DNA of 64,000 nucleotides from Streptomyces paludis (lineage in GTDB: Bacteria > Actinomycetota > Actinomycetes > Streptomycetales > Streptomycetaceae): NCBI RefSeq assembly GCF_003344965.1, contig NZ_CP031194.1, positions 2,108,001 to 2,172,000 on the forward strand, read 5' to 3'. The notes beneath the pieces are model-generated. The model was not told the DNA's origin and ran no database searches. It saw nothing but the letters and a program-made list of their open reading frames with translations. The position numbers and the translations under genes were made by a program. Every line of letters starts with the position of its first letter. The first letter of the stretch is position 1. Positions 58,185 through 64,000 of the stretch are shown here, in pieces.

Positions 58185-58207
58185 GTACTACAACTCAATA
58201 GTGGTAC
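58185..58207. promoter_or_regulatory. Predicted TetR operator
   Basis: GTACTAC (58185-58191) and GTGGTAC (58201-58207) form an inverted repeat with six of seven bases paired around a 9-base spacer. The site is ten bases upstream of the regulator start and 80 bases upstream of the SDR start, in the divergent spacer. Confidence 0.6.
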
Positions 58208-58286
58208 GGTGTCCCGCTAACGAGATGGTGTCCCTCGACAGAGGGCGACAGCGCTCGCCGGAGCGCGACAGAGGGAGTGATGAGCG

Positions 58287-59147
58287 GTGAGTGACGCCAA
58301 AGTGATCGTGGTCACGGGCGCCAGCGACGGCATCGGGGCGGCCGCGGCGCGGCAGTTACGCGCGGACGGGCATACGGTCGTCGTCGTGGGCCGCTCCGCC
58401 GAGAAGACGCGCGCCGTCGCCGCGGAGCTCGGGGCCAGCAGCTTCGTCGCCGACTTCACCCGCCTCGACGACGTGGAGCGGCTCGCCGCCGAACTCCGTA
58501 CCGCCTACCCGCGGATCGACGTTCTCGCGAACAACGCCGGCGGGGTGTTCGGCACCCGGACGAAGACCGTGGACGGTTTCGAGAAGACGTTCCAGGTCAA
58601 CCATCTCGCGCCGTTCCTGCTCACACGGCTGCTGCTGGACACGCTCGTCGCGTCGCGGGCGTCGGTGCTCCAGACCTCCAGCACGGTGCGGTTCACCAAG
58701 GAGATCCATCTGGACGACCTCGACCACGACCGCGACTACGACCCGGTCCACGCGTACGGCGCGTCGAAGCTGGAGAACATCCTGTTCACGACGGAGCTGC
58801 ACCGGCGCCACCACGCCGACGGCCTCTCGGCGGCCTGCTTCTACCCGGGCAATGTCGTGACGAACTTCGCCTCCGACACCACCAGCCCGGTCATGCGCAC
58901 GGTCCGGTTCCTCGCCACCAAACCGGTGATCGGGAGCATCCTGCTGTCCTCGCCCGAGCAGGGCGCGGACCAGATCGTGTGGCTCGCCGAAGGCACACCG
59001 GGGAAGGACTGGCGGTCAGGGGCCTACTACTACAAGCGTAAAGACGTACCGCCGAAGAACGCCCAGGCCGTCGACGCCGATCTCGCCCGCAGGCTGTGGG
59101 AACGCTCCGAGGAACTCCTCGCGGGACGGCTGCCCGCGTCGGCGTGA
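58287..59147 (+). CDS. Short-chain dehydrogenase/reductase
   Basis: This 286-residue oxidoreductase has a Rossmann fold with the cofactor loop TGASDGIG near residue 10, NNAGG at about 88 and the active-site YGASK at about 157. The GRSAEKT turn after strand 2 suggests NADP binding. The sequence resembles SDRs of the retinol dehydrogenase/WW-domain oxidoreductase type, but the substrate is unknown. The GTG at 58287 has a GAGGGAG about 9 bases upstream. It is divergent from the TetR gene, whose operator lies between, so it is probably induced by the TetR ligand. Confidence 0.9.
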   Translation: MSDAKVIVVTGASDGIGAAAARQLRADGHTVVVVGRSAEKTRAVAAELGASSFVADFTRLDDVERLAAELRTAYPRIDVLANNAGGVFGTRTKTVDGFEKTFQVNHLAPFLLTRLLLDTLVASRASVLQTSSTVRFTKEIHLDDLDHDRDYDPVHAYGASKLENILFTTELHRRHHADGLSAACFYPGNVVTNFASDTTSPVMRTVRFLATKPVIGSILLSSPEQGADQIVWLAEGTPGKDWRSGAYYYKRKDVPPKNAQAVDADLARRLWERSEELLAGRLPASA

Positions 59148-59175
59148 CGGTGGGACGGCGTTGCGCGTCACACGA

Positions 59176-59412
59176 TTACGCGTGTTCCTGCTCGCGGGAC
59201 TTGTCCAGGAGGATGACCAGGCCGGTGATGACACCGAAGATCACCAACGGGGCCGCGACGAACAGACCCAGCGTCTCGGCGACACTCAGGCCCTGGCCCG
59301 GGTCGTCGCCGTCGTCGCGGGTGAGCGCGAGCGCCGGGGACGTCATGAGCAGCATCATCAGCGTCGTACCGGCCGTCAGGGCGCCGGCGCGCAGAGCGTT
59401 CTTCTTGTCCAC
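59176..59412 (-). CDS. Small membrane protein with a signal-peptide-like start (78 residues)
   Basis: The protein starts with a signal-like hydrophobic segment (GALTAGTTLMMLLMTSPALALT), an acidic loop (RDDGDDPGQG), then a membrane helix (LGLFVAAPLVIFGVITGLVILL) and a charged end. The codon use fits the genome and the pattern is typical of small conserved Streptomyces membrane proteins; I cannot name a family. It starts with GTG at 59412 without a clear ribosome binding site. It follows malQ on the same strand with a 66-base gap and may be co-transcribed with it. Function unknown. Confidence 0.7.
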   Translation of the reverse strand: MDKKNALRAGALTAGTTLMMLLMTSPALALTRDDGDDPGQGLSVAETLGLFVAAPLVIFGVITGLVILLDKSREQEHA

Positions 59413-59478
59413 GGTGCAAACGTAGCGAACGGCCCGGCACGGCGCGCGGGCGGGGTGCCGGGAACAGGGCCCAGCACG

Positions 59479-61617
59479 TCAGTGCGGGTGCAGTACGGAC
59501 ATCAGGCGGTGCAGGCGCGGGGAGGCCGCGAGCCGCTCCAGGGACATCGGGCGGCCGGCCGCGTCGGCGACCGGCAGCCGCCAGTTGGGGTACTGGTCCC
59601 AGGTGCCCGGGAGGTTCTGCGGGCGGCGGTCGCCGACCGTGTCAGGCAGCCAGACGCCGACCATCCGCGCCGGAGTGCGCAGCAGGAAGCGGTAGACCGC
59701 CCGGATGTCCTCCTCCTCGCTGTCGTCGCCCTCGGTGAGCAGCCCCAGCCGGGTGAGCGCGGCGAGCCACTCGGCGACCTCCGTACGGTCCTCCGCCTGC
59801 TCGCGCTCCAGCGGCCGGGTGAGCAGCCCCAGCCGGTGGCGCAGCTCGACGTGTTCGCCGGTGAGCCGCGCGGCGGTGGACGGCAGGTCGTGGGTGGTGG
59901 CGGTGGCCACGCAGCCGGGGCGCCAGGACTCGGGGGCGAGCGGCTGTCCCGTACCGTCCCAGTCGCGCTCGAACCACAGTACGGACGTGCCGAGGACCCC
60001 GCGCCGCGCCAGCGCCTCGCGCACGCCGGGCTCGACGGTGCCCAGGTCCTCCCCTATGACGACGGCGCCCGCGCGGTGCGCTTCGAGGGCGAGGACGGCG
60101 AGCATCGCCTCGGCGTCGTACCGTACGTACGTCCCACTGGTGGGCCGGTGGCCCTGGGGCACCCACCAGAGCCGGAACAGGCCCATCACATGGTCGATCC
60201 TGAGCGCTCCGCCGTGCCGCAGCAGACCCTGGAGCAGGCCGCGGAACGGCGCGTAGCCGGACGCGGCGAGGGCGTCGGGGCGCCACGGGGGCAGGCCCCA
60301 GTCCTGGCCGAGCGCGTTGAAGGCGTCGGGCGGCGCGCCGATCGACATGCCGGCGGCGAAGGCGTCGCGCTGCGCCCAGGCGTCGGCGCCGTCGGGGTGG
60401 ACGCCGACCGCCAGGTCGTGGACGATCCCGACGGACATCCCGGCCTCCTGGGCGGCCCGGGAGGCGCCCGCGAGCTGTTCGTCCGTCAGCCAGGCGAGCC
60501 GGCAGTGGAAGTCGACACGGTCCTGGAGGCGCCCGCGGGCCGCCGCGGTCTCCTCGGAGCGCGGGTCGCGCAGCCCGGCGGGCCACTCGGACCAGCGCGG
60601 GCCGTGCACCTCGGCGAGCGCGTACCAGGTCGCGTGGTCCTCCAGCGCCGCGCCCCGGTCCGCGAGGAAGTCCCAGTAGCAGGCGAGCCGGCCGGGGGCG
60701 AGGGGCACGGCCGCGAGGATCTCCAGCGCGGCGCGCTTCAGCTCCCAGACGGCGTCCCGGTCGATCAAAGCGTCCTCTTCGAGGACGGAGGCGCGCAGCG
60801 CGGCGGCCCGCTCGACCAGCGCGTCGAGCCGCTCCCGGTCGGCGCCGCGCGCGTACGCGTACTCCGGCACGTCCTCGATCCGCAGATGGACCGGGTCGGG
60901 GAAGCGGCGGGAGGACGGACGGTACGGGGAGGGGTCGACCGGGGCGCCGGGGACTCCGGCGTGCAGCGGGTTGATCTGGACGAAACCGGCGCCGAGGGTA
61001 CGGCCCGACCAGGCGGCGAGTTCGGCGAGGTCGGCGAGGTCGCCCATGCCCCAGGAGCGGGCGGAGAGCAGCGAGTAGAGCTGGACGAGGAAGCCGTGCG
61101 TACGGGCGGGAGGCGCGGGCACGCGCGCGGGGGCGCGTACGAGCGTGACGTCCTGGGCGCGGCCGTCGGGCGCCTCGGCGGCCAGCCGGTGGACACCGAG
61201 CGGCAGCCGCGCCCAGGCGGCCGGGTCGTCGTGCGCCGTACGGGGCAGCTCGATCGACTGGCCGCACTCGGTCTCGATGCGGAGCGTCGTGCCGGGCGCG
61301 AGGGCGGTCAGGGCGGGCGGCAGCGGGGGCGGTGGCGCCTCCTCGGCACCGGCGGCTTCCGTACCGGCGGTCTCCGTACCGGCGGCCTTCTCCGTACCGG
61401 CGGACCACAGGACGAGCGTCGGGGGCAGCAGACGGCTCGCGGCGGCGGACTCGGCGCGGCTCAGCGCGTCGCTCACGGCGGCGGGGGTGGACGCGTCGAT
61501 GTCCAGGGCGGCGAGCACCCCGACGACCGTGTCGTCGGAGACCGGGACGGTGACGCCCGGGGAGGGTGAGTACGCGGTGGCGACACCGTGCAGCTCGGCG
61601 AGCCGGGCCAAGCCCAT
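59479..61617 (-). CDS. malQ: 4-alpha-glucanotransferase (amylomaltase), GH77
   Basis: This 712-residue enzyme transfers alpha-1,4-glucan chains between malto-oligosaccharides. The GH77 catalytic residues are visible: the nucleophile Asp475 in RIDHVMGLFRLWW, the acid/base Glu523 in VIGEDLGTVEP, and the third carboxylate in TTHDLPSTAARL. An N-terminal beta domain of about 140 residues includes a Glu/Ala/Thr-rich insert near residue 75 and a PPPP stretch. The ATG at 61617 has an AGGAG six bases upstream. The leader just upstream holds 16-base tandem repeats (61634-61697). It works with glycogen and maltodextrin metabolism. Confidence 0.95.
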   Translation of the reverse strand: MGLARLAELHGVATAYSPSPGVTVPVSDDTVVGVLAALDIDASTPAAVSDALSRAESAAASRLLPPTLVLWSAGTEKAAGTETAGTEAAGAEEAPPPPLPPALTALAPGTTLRIETECGQSIELPRTAHDDPAAWARLPLGVHRLAAEAPDGRAQDVTLVRAPARVPAPPARTHGFLVQLYSLLSARSWGMGDLADLAELAAWSGRTLGAGFVQINPLHAGVPGAPVDPSPYRPSSRRFPDPVHLRIEDVPEYAYARGADRERLDALVERAAALRASVLEEDALIDRDAVWELKRAALEILAAVPLAPGRLACYWDFLADRGAALEDHATWYALAEVHGPRWSEWPAGLRDPRSEETAAARGRLQDRVDFHCRLAWLTDEQLAGASRAAQEAGMSVGIVHDLAVGVHPDGADAWAQRDAFAAGMSIGAPPDAFNALGQDWGLPPWRPDALAASGYAPFRGLLQGLLRHGGALRIDHVMGLFRLWWVPQGHRPTSGTYVRYDAEAMLAVLALEAHRAGAVVIGEDLGTVEPGVREALARRGVLGTSVLWFERDWDGTGQPLAPESWRPGCVATATTHDLPSTAARLTGEHVELRHRLGLLTRPLEREQAEDRTEVAEWLAALTRLGLLTEGDDSEEEDIRAVYRFLLRTPARMVGVWLPDTVGDRRPQNLPGTWDQYPNWRLPVADAAGRPMSLERLAASPRLHRLMSVLHPH

Positions 61618-61633
61618 GCGGACTCCTGTTCAG

Positions 61634-61697
61634 GCGTTCAGCCGGTCGAGCGTTCAGCCGGTCGAGCGGTCGGTCGGTCGAGCGGTCAGTCGGTCAC
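61634..61697. repeat. 16-base tandem repeats in the malQ leader
   Basis: Two exact copies of GCGTTCAGCCGGTCGA (61634-61649 and 61650-61665) are followed by two diverged copies in the same register. They lie immediately upstream of the malQ ribosome binding site, so they are probably in its mRNA leader. Confidence 0.75.
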
Positions 61698-61728
61698 TCG
61701 GTCGGTCCAGCGGGCTCCTCCGTTCCCG

Positions 61729-61983
61729 TCAGACCTCCGGCGACTCCGTGCCGCCCGCCGTGCCGTGCGCCGTCGGCTCGCTGGTCAGCGGCGCGGTGTC
61801 CGCGAGCGGGGGCTCGCTGGTCAGCGGGGCCGCGTCGGCGAGCGGGGGCTCGCTGGTGAGAGGCCCCGTCCGCGGGGAGGGAACGGCGTCCGGAAGCGGT
61901 GCGGGTACGGAACCGGCTGCGGGTACGGATACGGATGCGGCCATGGTGGCGACTCCGGTGGACGGGGACGGGGAACAGGTCAT
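61729..61983 (-). CDS. Possible small repeat-containing protein (84 residues), uncertain
   Basis: An ATG-started frame with AGGG about 8 bases upstream codes a protein rich in Pro, Ala and Thr. The C-terminal half is built from a 12-residue repeat (PLTSEPPLADAA), present in two and a half copies. No hydrophobic core or known domain is seen. It is in the same direction as malQ, 111 bases upstream of it. It may be a real small protein, a fragment of a lost gene, or a chance frame over repeat DNA. Confidence 0.3.
   Translation of the reverse strand: MTCSPSPSTGVATMAASVSVPAAGSVPAPLPDAVPSPRTGPLTSEPPLADAAPLTSEPPLADTAPLTSEPTAHGTAGGTESPEV
61775..61860. repeat. 36-base direct repeats upstream of malQ
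   Basis: Two imperfect 36-base units (61781-61816 and 61817-61852) are followed by the beginning of a third. Each begins CTGGTCAGCGG and ends GGGGGCTCG. The period of 36 is a multiple of three, so they stay in frame in the small minus-strand frame at 61729-61983. Confidence 0.7.
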
Positions 61984-62170
61984 CGCAGCCCTACCCAGCG
62001 GGCGTGGCCGCAGACGCGTACTGCCGGTAAACGTGTGCCGAGTCCTGATCTGTTCCCCGGACCGAGGTCGTCGCTCCTACCTATCACAACGGGCAAATCG
62101 GATACAACGGCCACGCGCATTGACACCTTCACCACGGGGGTGGTGGGCTCGTGCCCGCTCGGCCGGATCG

Positions 62171-62206
62171 CCTGGCTCCGACCAGGCAGCGCTGGCTCGA
62201 CCAAGC
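62171..62206 (+). promoter_or_regulatory. Weak DasR-like repeats ahead of the GH84 gene
   Basis: Two similar elements, CCTGGCTCCGACCAGG (62171-62186) and GCTGGCTCGACCAAGC (62191-62206), lie 20-55 bases before the glycosidase start. The first has the outer TGG and GACCAG of the DasR site but differs in the centre (about 10 of 16 positions). DasR controls N-acetylglucosamine and chitin genes in Streptomyces, which would suit this gene. This is a weak match. Confidence 0.3.
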
Positions 62207-62226
62207 AGCAGGAGGGGAGCCAGGCA

Positions 62227-64000
62227 ATGCAGTTCGGGCACAGGAAGCGGACCGCGACCGCGGTCGCGGTGGCCGTGATCGGAGGGCTCCTCGGCGCCGC
62301 GCCCGGCGCGCTCGCCGCCCCCCGGGACCCGGGGACCCCGTCCGCGACGACCCCCGACACGCCCGACACCCCCGACCGCGCGGGGCAGTCGGACCTGCCC
62401 TCCGTCTGGCCCCGGCCGCAGACCGTCAAGGCTGCCGGGCGGAGCGTACGGCTCGGGGACGAGGTGACCGTCGTGGCGGGCGCCGGAGCCGACGCGTACG
62501 CCGTGGCGGAGCTGACGGACGTACTGCGCGCGGCCGGGGTCCGTACGGTCCGTTCCGCCGCCACCTCGGCCACTCCGCCCGGCTCCGAGCCGGTCATACT
62601 CGCCGGCGGCGCGGGCGCGCGCGACGCGTTGCGCGCCCTGCGCGCGCCCGCGCAGAGCGATCTGCCCGCGGGCGGCTACCGGATCGCCGTGGGCTCCGTC
62701 GACGGCCGGAGCACCATCGCCTTGGACGGCATCGGTGACGACGGCCTCTTCCACGCCACCCAGACCCTGCGCCAGCTGATCGTGCGGCAGGAAGCCAAGG
62801 CCGGCACCGACGAGAAGGACACCGCCGGCGAGTCCGTCGTCCCCGGAATCGCCGTACGCGACTGGCCCGGCACGGCCGTACGCGGCACGGCCGAGGGGTT
62901 CTACGGGCAGCCCTGGACCCATGCGCAGCGGCTGGCGCAGCTGGAGTTCATGGGGCGCACGAAGCAGAACCGCTTCCTGTACGCGCCCGGCGACGACCCG
63001 TACCGGCAGGCGCGCTGGCGCGATCCGTACCCCGCCGCGCAGCGCGCCGAGTTCCGCGAGCTGGCCGAGCGCGCCCGGCGCAATCATGTGACGCTCGCCT
63101 GGGCCGTCTCCCCCGCCCAGGCCATGTGCATGACCGCCGAGAGCGATGTCAGGGCGCTGACCCGCAAGATCGACGCGATGTGGGCGCTGGGCGTGCGCTC
63201 CTTCCAGCTCCAGTTCGAGGACGTCAGTTATACGGAGTGGCACTGCGCCCAGGACGCGAACACGTACGGCTCGGGGCCGGCCGCCGCCGCGCGGGCGCAG
63301 GCCGCGGTGGCGAACGCGGTGGCGGCGCATCTGGAGGAGCGGCACCCGGGCGCCGAGCCGCCGACCGTGATGCCGACCGAGTACTACCAGGACGGTGTGA
63401 CGGAGTACCGCACGGCGCTCGCGGACGCGCTGCACGCGCCGGTGCGCGTGGCATGGACCGGGATCGGGGTCGTACCGCGCACGATCACCGGCCAGGAGCT
63501 GATGGGGGCGCGCGAGGCGTTTCAGCGCCCCCTGGTGACCATGGACAACTACCCGGTCAACGACTACGACCAGGGCCGGATCTTCCTCGGCCCGTACACC
63601 GGCCGGGAGCCGGCCGTCGCCACCGGTTCGGCCGCCCTGCTCGCCAACGCCATGGAGCAGCCGGTGGTGTCCCGTATCCCGCTGTTCACGGCGGCGGACT
63701 TCGCCTGGAATCCGCGCGGCTACGAGCCCCAGGAGTCCTGGCTGGCCGCGATCAACGATCTCGCGGGCAGCGACGCCAAGGCGCGCGAGGCGCTGCGCGC
63801 GCTCGCCGGGAACGACGCGTCGTCCATCCTCGACACCGCCGAGTCCACGTATCTGAAGCCGCTGCTGGCGGACTTCTGGCGGTCCCGTACGACGCCGGAC
63901 GCGGCGGAGCGCGGCACGGCGGCGAAGCGGCTGCGGGCCGCGTTCACGGTGATGCGCGAGGCGCCGGAGCGGCTCGCCGAGGTGGCGGGCGGGCGGCTGG
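62227..64000 (+). CDS. Secreted beta-N-acetylglucosaminidase-like glycosidase, GH84-type (cut by right edge)
   Basis: The first 591 residues are visible, open to the end of the window. A signal peptide (1-30, AVAVAVIGGLLGAAPGALAA) and a Thr/Pro/Asp-rich linker are followed by a GH20b-like N-terminal domain. The GH84-type barrel then starts with RGTAEGFYGQPWTHAQRL and shows GDDPYRQARWRDPYP. At the catalytic position the sequence is LQFEDVSYTEWH (Glu331-Asp332), where characterised GH84 enzymes have Asp-Asp. Substrates of such enzymes are N-acetylglucosaminides from chitin, peptidoglycan or glycoproteins. The ATG at 62227 has a GGAGGGG upstream. The window ends before any C-terminal domains. 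Confidence 0.9.
   Translation, partial: MQFGHRKRTATAVAVAVIGGLLGAAPGALAAPRDPGTPSATTPDTPDTPDRAGQSDLPSVWPRPQTVKAAGRSVRLGDEVTVVAGAGADAYAVAELTDVLRAAGVRTVRSAATSATPPGSEPVILAGGAGARDALRALRAPAQSDLPAGGYRIAVGSVDGRSTIALDGIGDDGLFHATQTLRQLIVRQEAKAGTDEKDTAGESVVPGIAVRDWPGTAVRGTAEGFYGQPWTHAQRLAQLEFMGRTKQNRFLYAPGDDPYRQARWRDPYPAAQRAEFRELAERARRNHVTLAWAVSPAQAMCMTAESDVRALTRKIDAMWALGVRSFQLQFEDVSYTEWHCAQDANTYGSGPAAAARAQAAVANAVAAHLEERHPGAEPPTVMPTEYYQDGVTEYRTALADALHAPVRVAWTGIGVVPRTITGQELMGAREAFQRPLVTMDNYPVNDYDQGRIFLGPYTGREPAVATGSAALLANAMEQPVVSRIPLFTAADFAWNPRGYEPQESWLAAINDLAGSDAKAREALRALAGNDASSILDTAESTYLKPLLADFWRSRTTPDAAERGTAAKRLRAAFTVMREAPERLAEVAGGRL

Overview
This window is chromosomal DNA from an actinomycete, almost certainly a Streptomyces or close relative. 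The evidence is a very high GC content with GC-rich third codon positions, frequent GTG starts, and gene blocks that I recall from the S. coelicolor core chromosome (rne, mrdA-mreBCD, folC-ndk, valS, clpX-clpP2-clpP1-tig, sodF, asd2, pepN, malQ). No plasmid, prophage or CRISPR features were seen. Long open frames antisense to real genes are common and were treated as GC artefacts.

Layout. 1-4982: the start of a DegT/DnrJ-type aminotransferase, then RNase E/G (rne) with long repeat-rich scaffold arms. 5223-9783: two radical-SAM-linked proteins (DUF2344/TIGR03936 and TIGR03960) and a CYTH-CHAD protein. 9824-16093: the elongation/sporulation wall cluster rodA-mrdA-mreD-mreC-mreB, all on the minus strand with very short spacings. 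16330-21503: ndk, a DUF4233 membrane protein, folC and valS. 21642-22652: a plus-strand Pro-rich membrane-anchored protein. 22728-27278: the proteostasis block clpX, clpP2, clpP1, tig, with a ClgR-type operator upstream of clpP1. 27459-27748: tRNA-Pro(TGG) and tRNA-Gly(TCC). 27844-36446: a tiny membrane protein, a CPA2 antiporter, a membrane protein, a SpoIIE-type phosphatase, an Eis-like acetyltransferase, a Nei-type DNA glycosylase, rpiB and an amino-acid permease. A 238-bp palindromic MITE-like element lies between the acetyltransferase and the glycosylase. 36541-38744: bioY, sodF with a Nur-type nickel operator, and a DsbA-like protein. 38921-53938: two paralogous aminopeptidases N flanking an AbiEi/DUF559-like protein, a secreted serine hydrolase, a large secreted subtilase, asd, and a divergent MFS/LysR pair. 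54065-59412: an MFS exporter, an NsrR-hmp nitric oxide module, a TetR/SDR divergent pair and a small membrane protein. 59479-64000: malQ, a repeat-rich leader region, and a truncated secreted GH84-type glycosidase.

How it fits together. Most of the window is housekeeping: RNA decay, lateral wall or spore wall synthesis, translation, regulated proteolysis and folding, metal-responsive oxidative defence, and peptide turnover. Regulation can be read directly at several places: a perfect ClgR-type dyad upstream of clpP1, a Nur box at sodF, a shared ATGCAT motif at nsrR and hmp, and a palindrome between tetR and its divergent SDR gene. At least eleven intrinsic-terminator-like hairpins separate the units, several of them between convergent genes. 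I did not find a convincing wholly new system. The best leads are the palindromic element that supplies the stop codon of the glycosylase gene, the repeat architecture of RNase E, the MreC Asn-Ala tail, the possible non-AUG starts at 6059 and 28287, and the orphan AbiEi/DUF559 protein.
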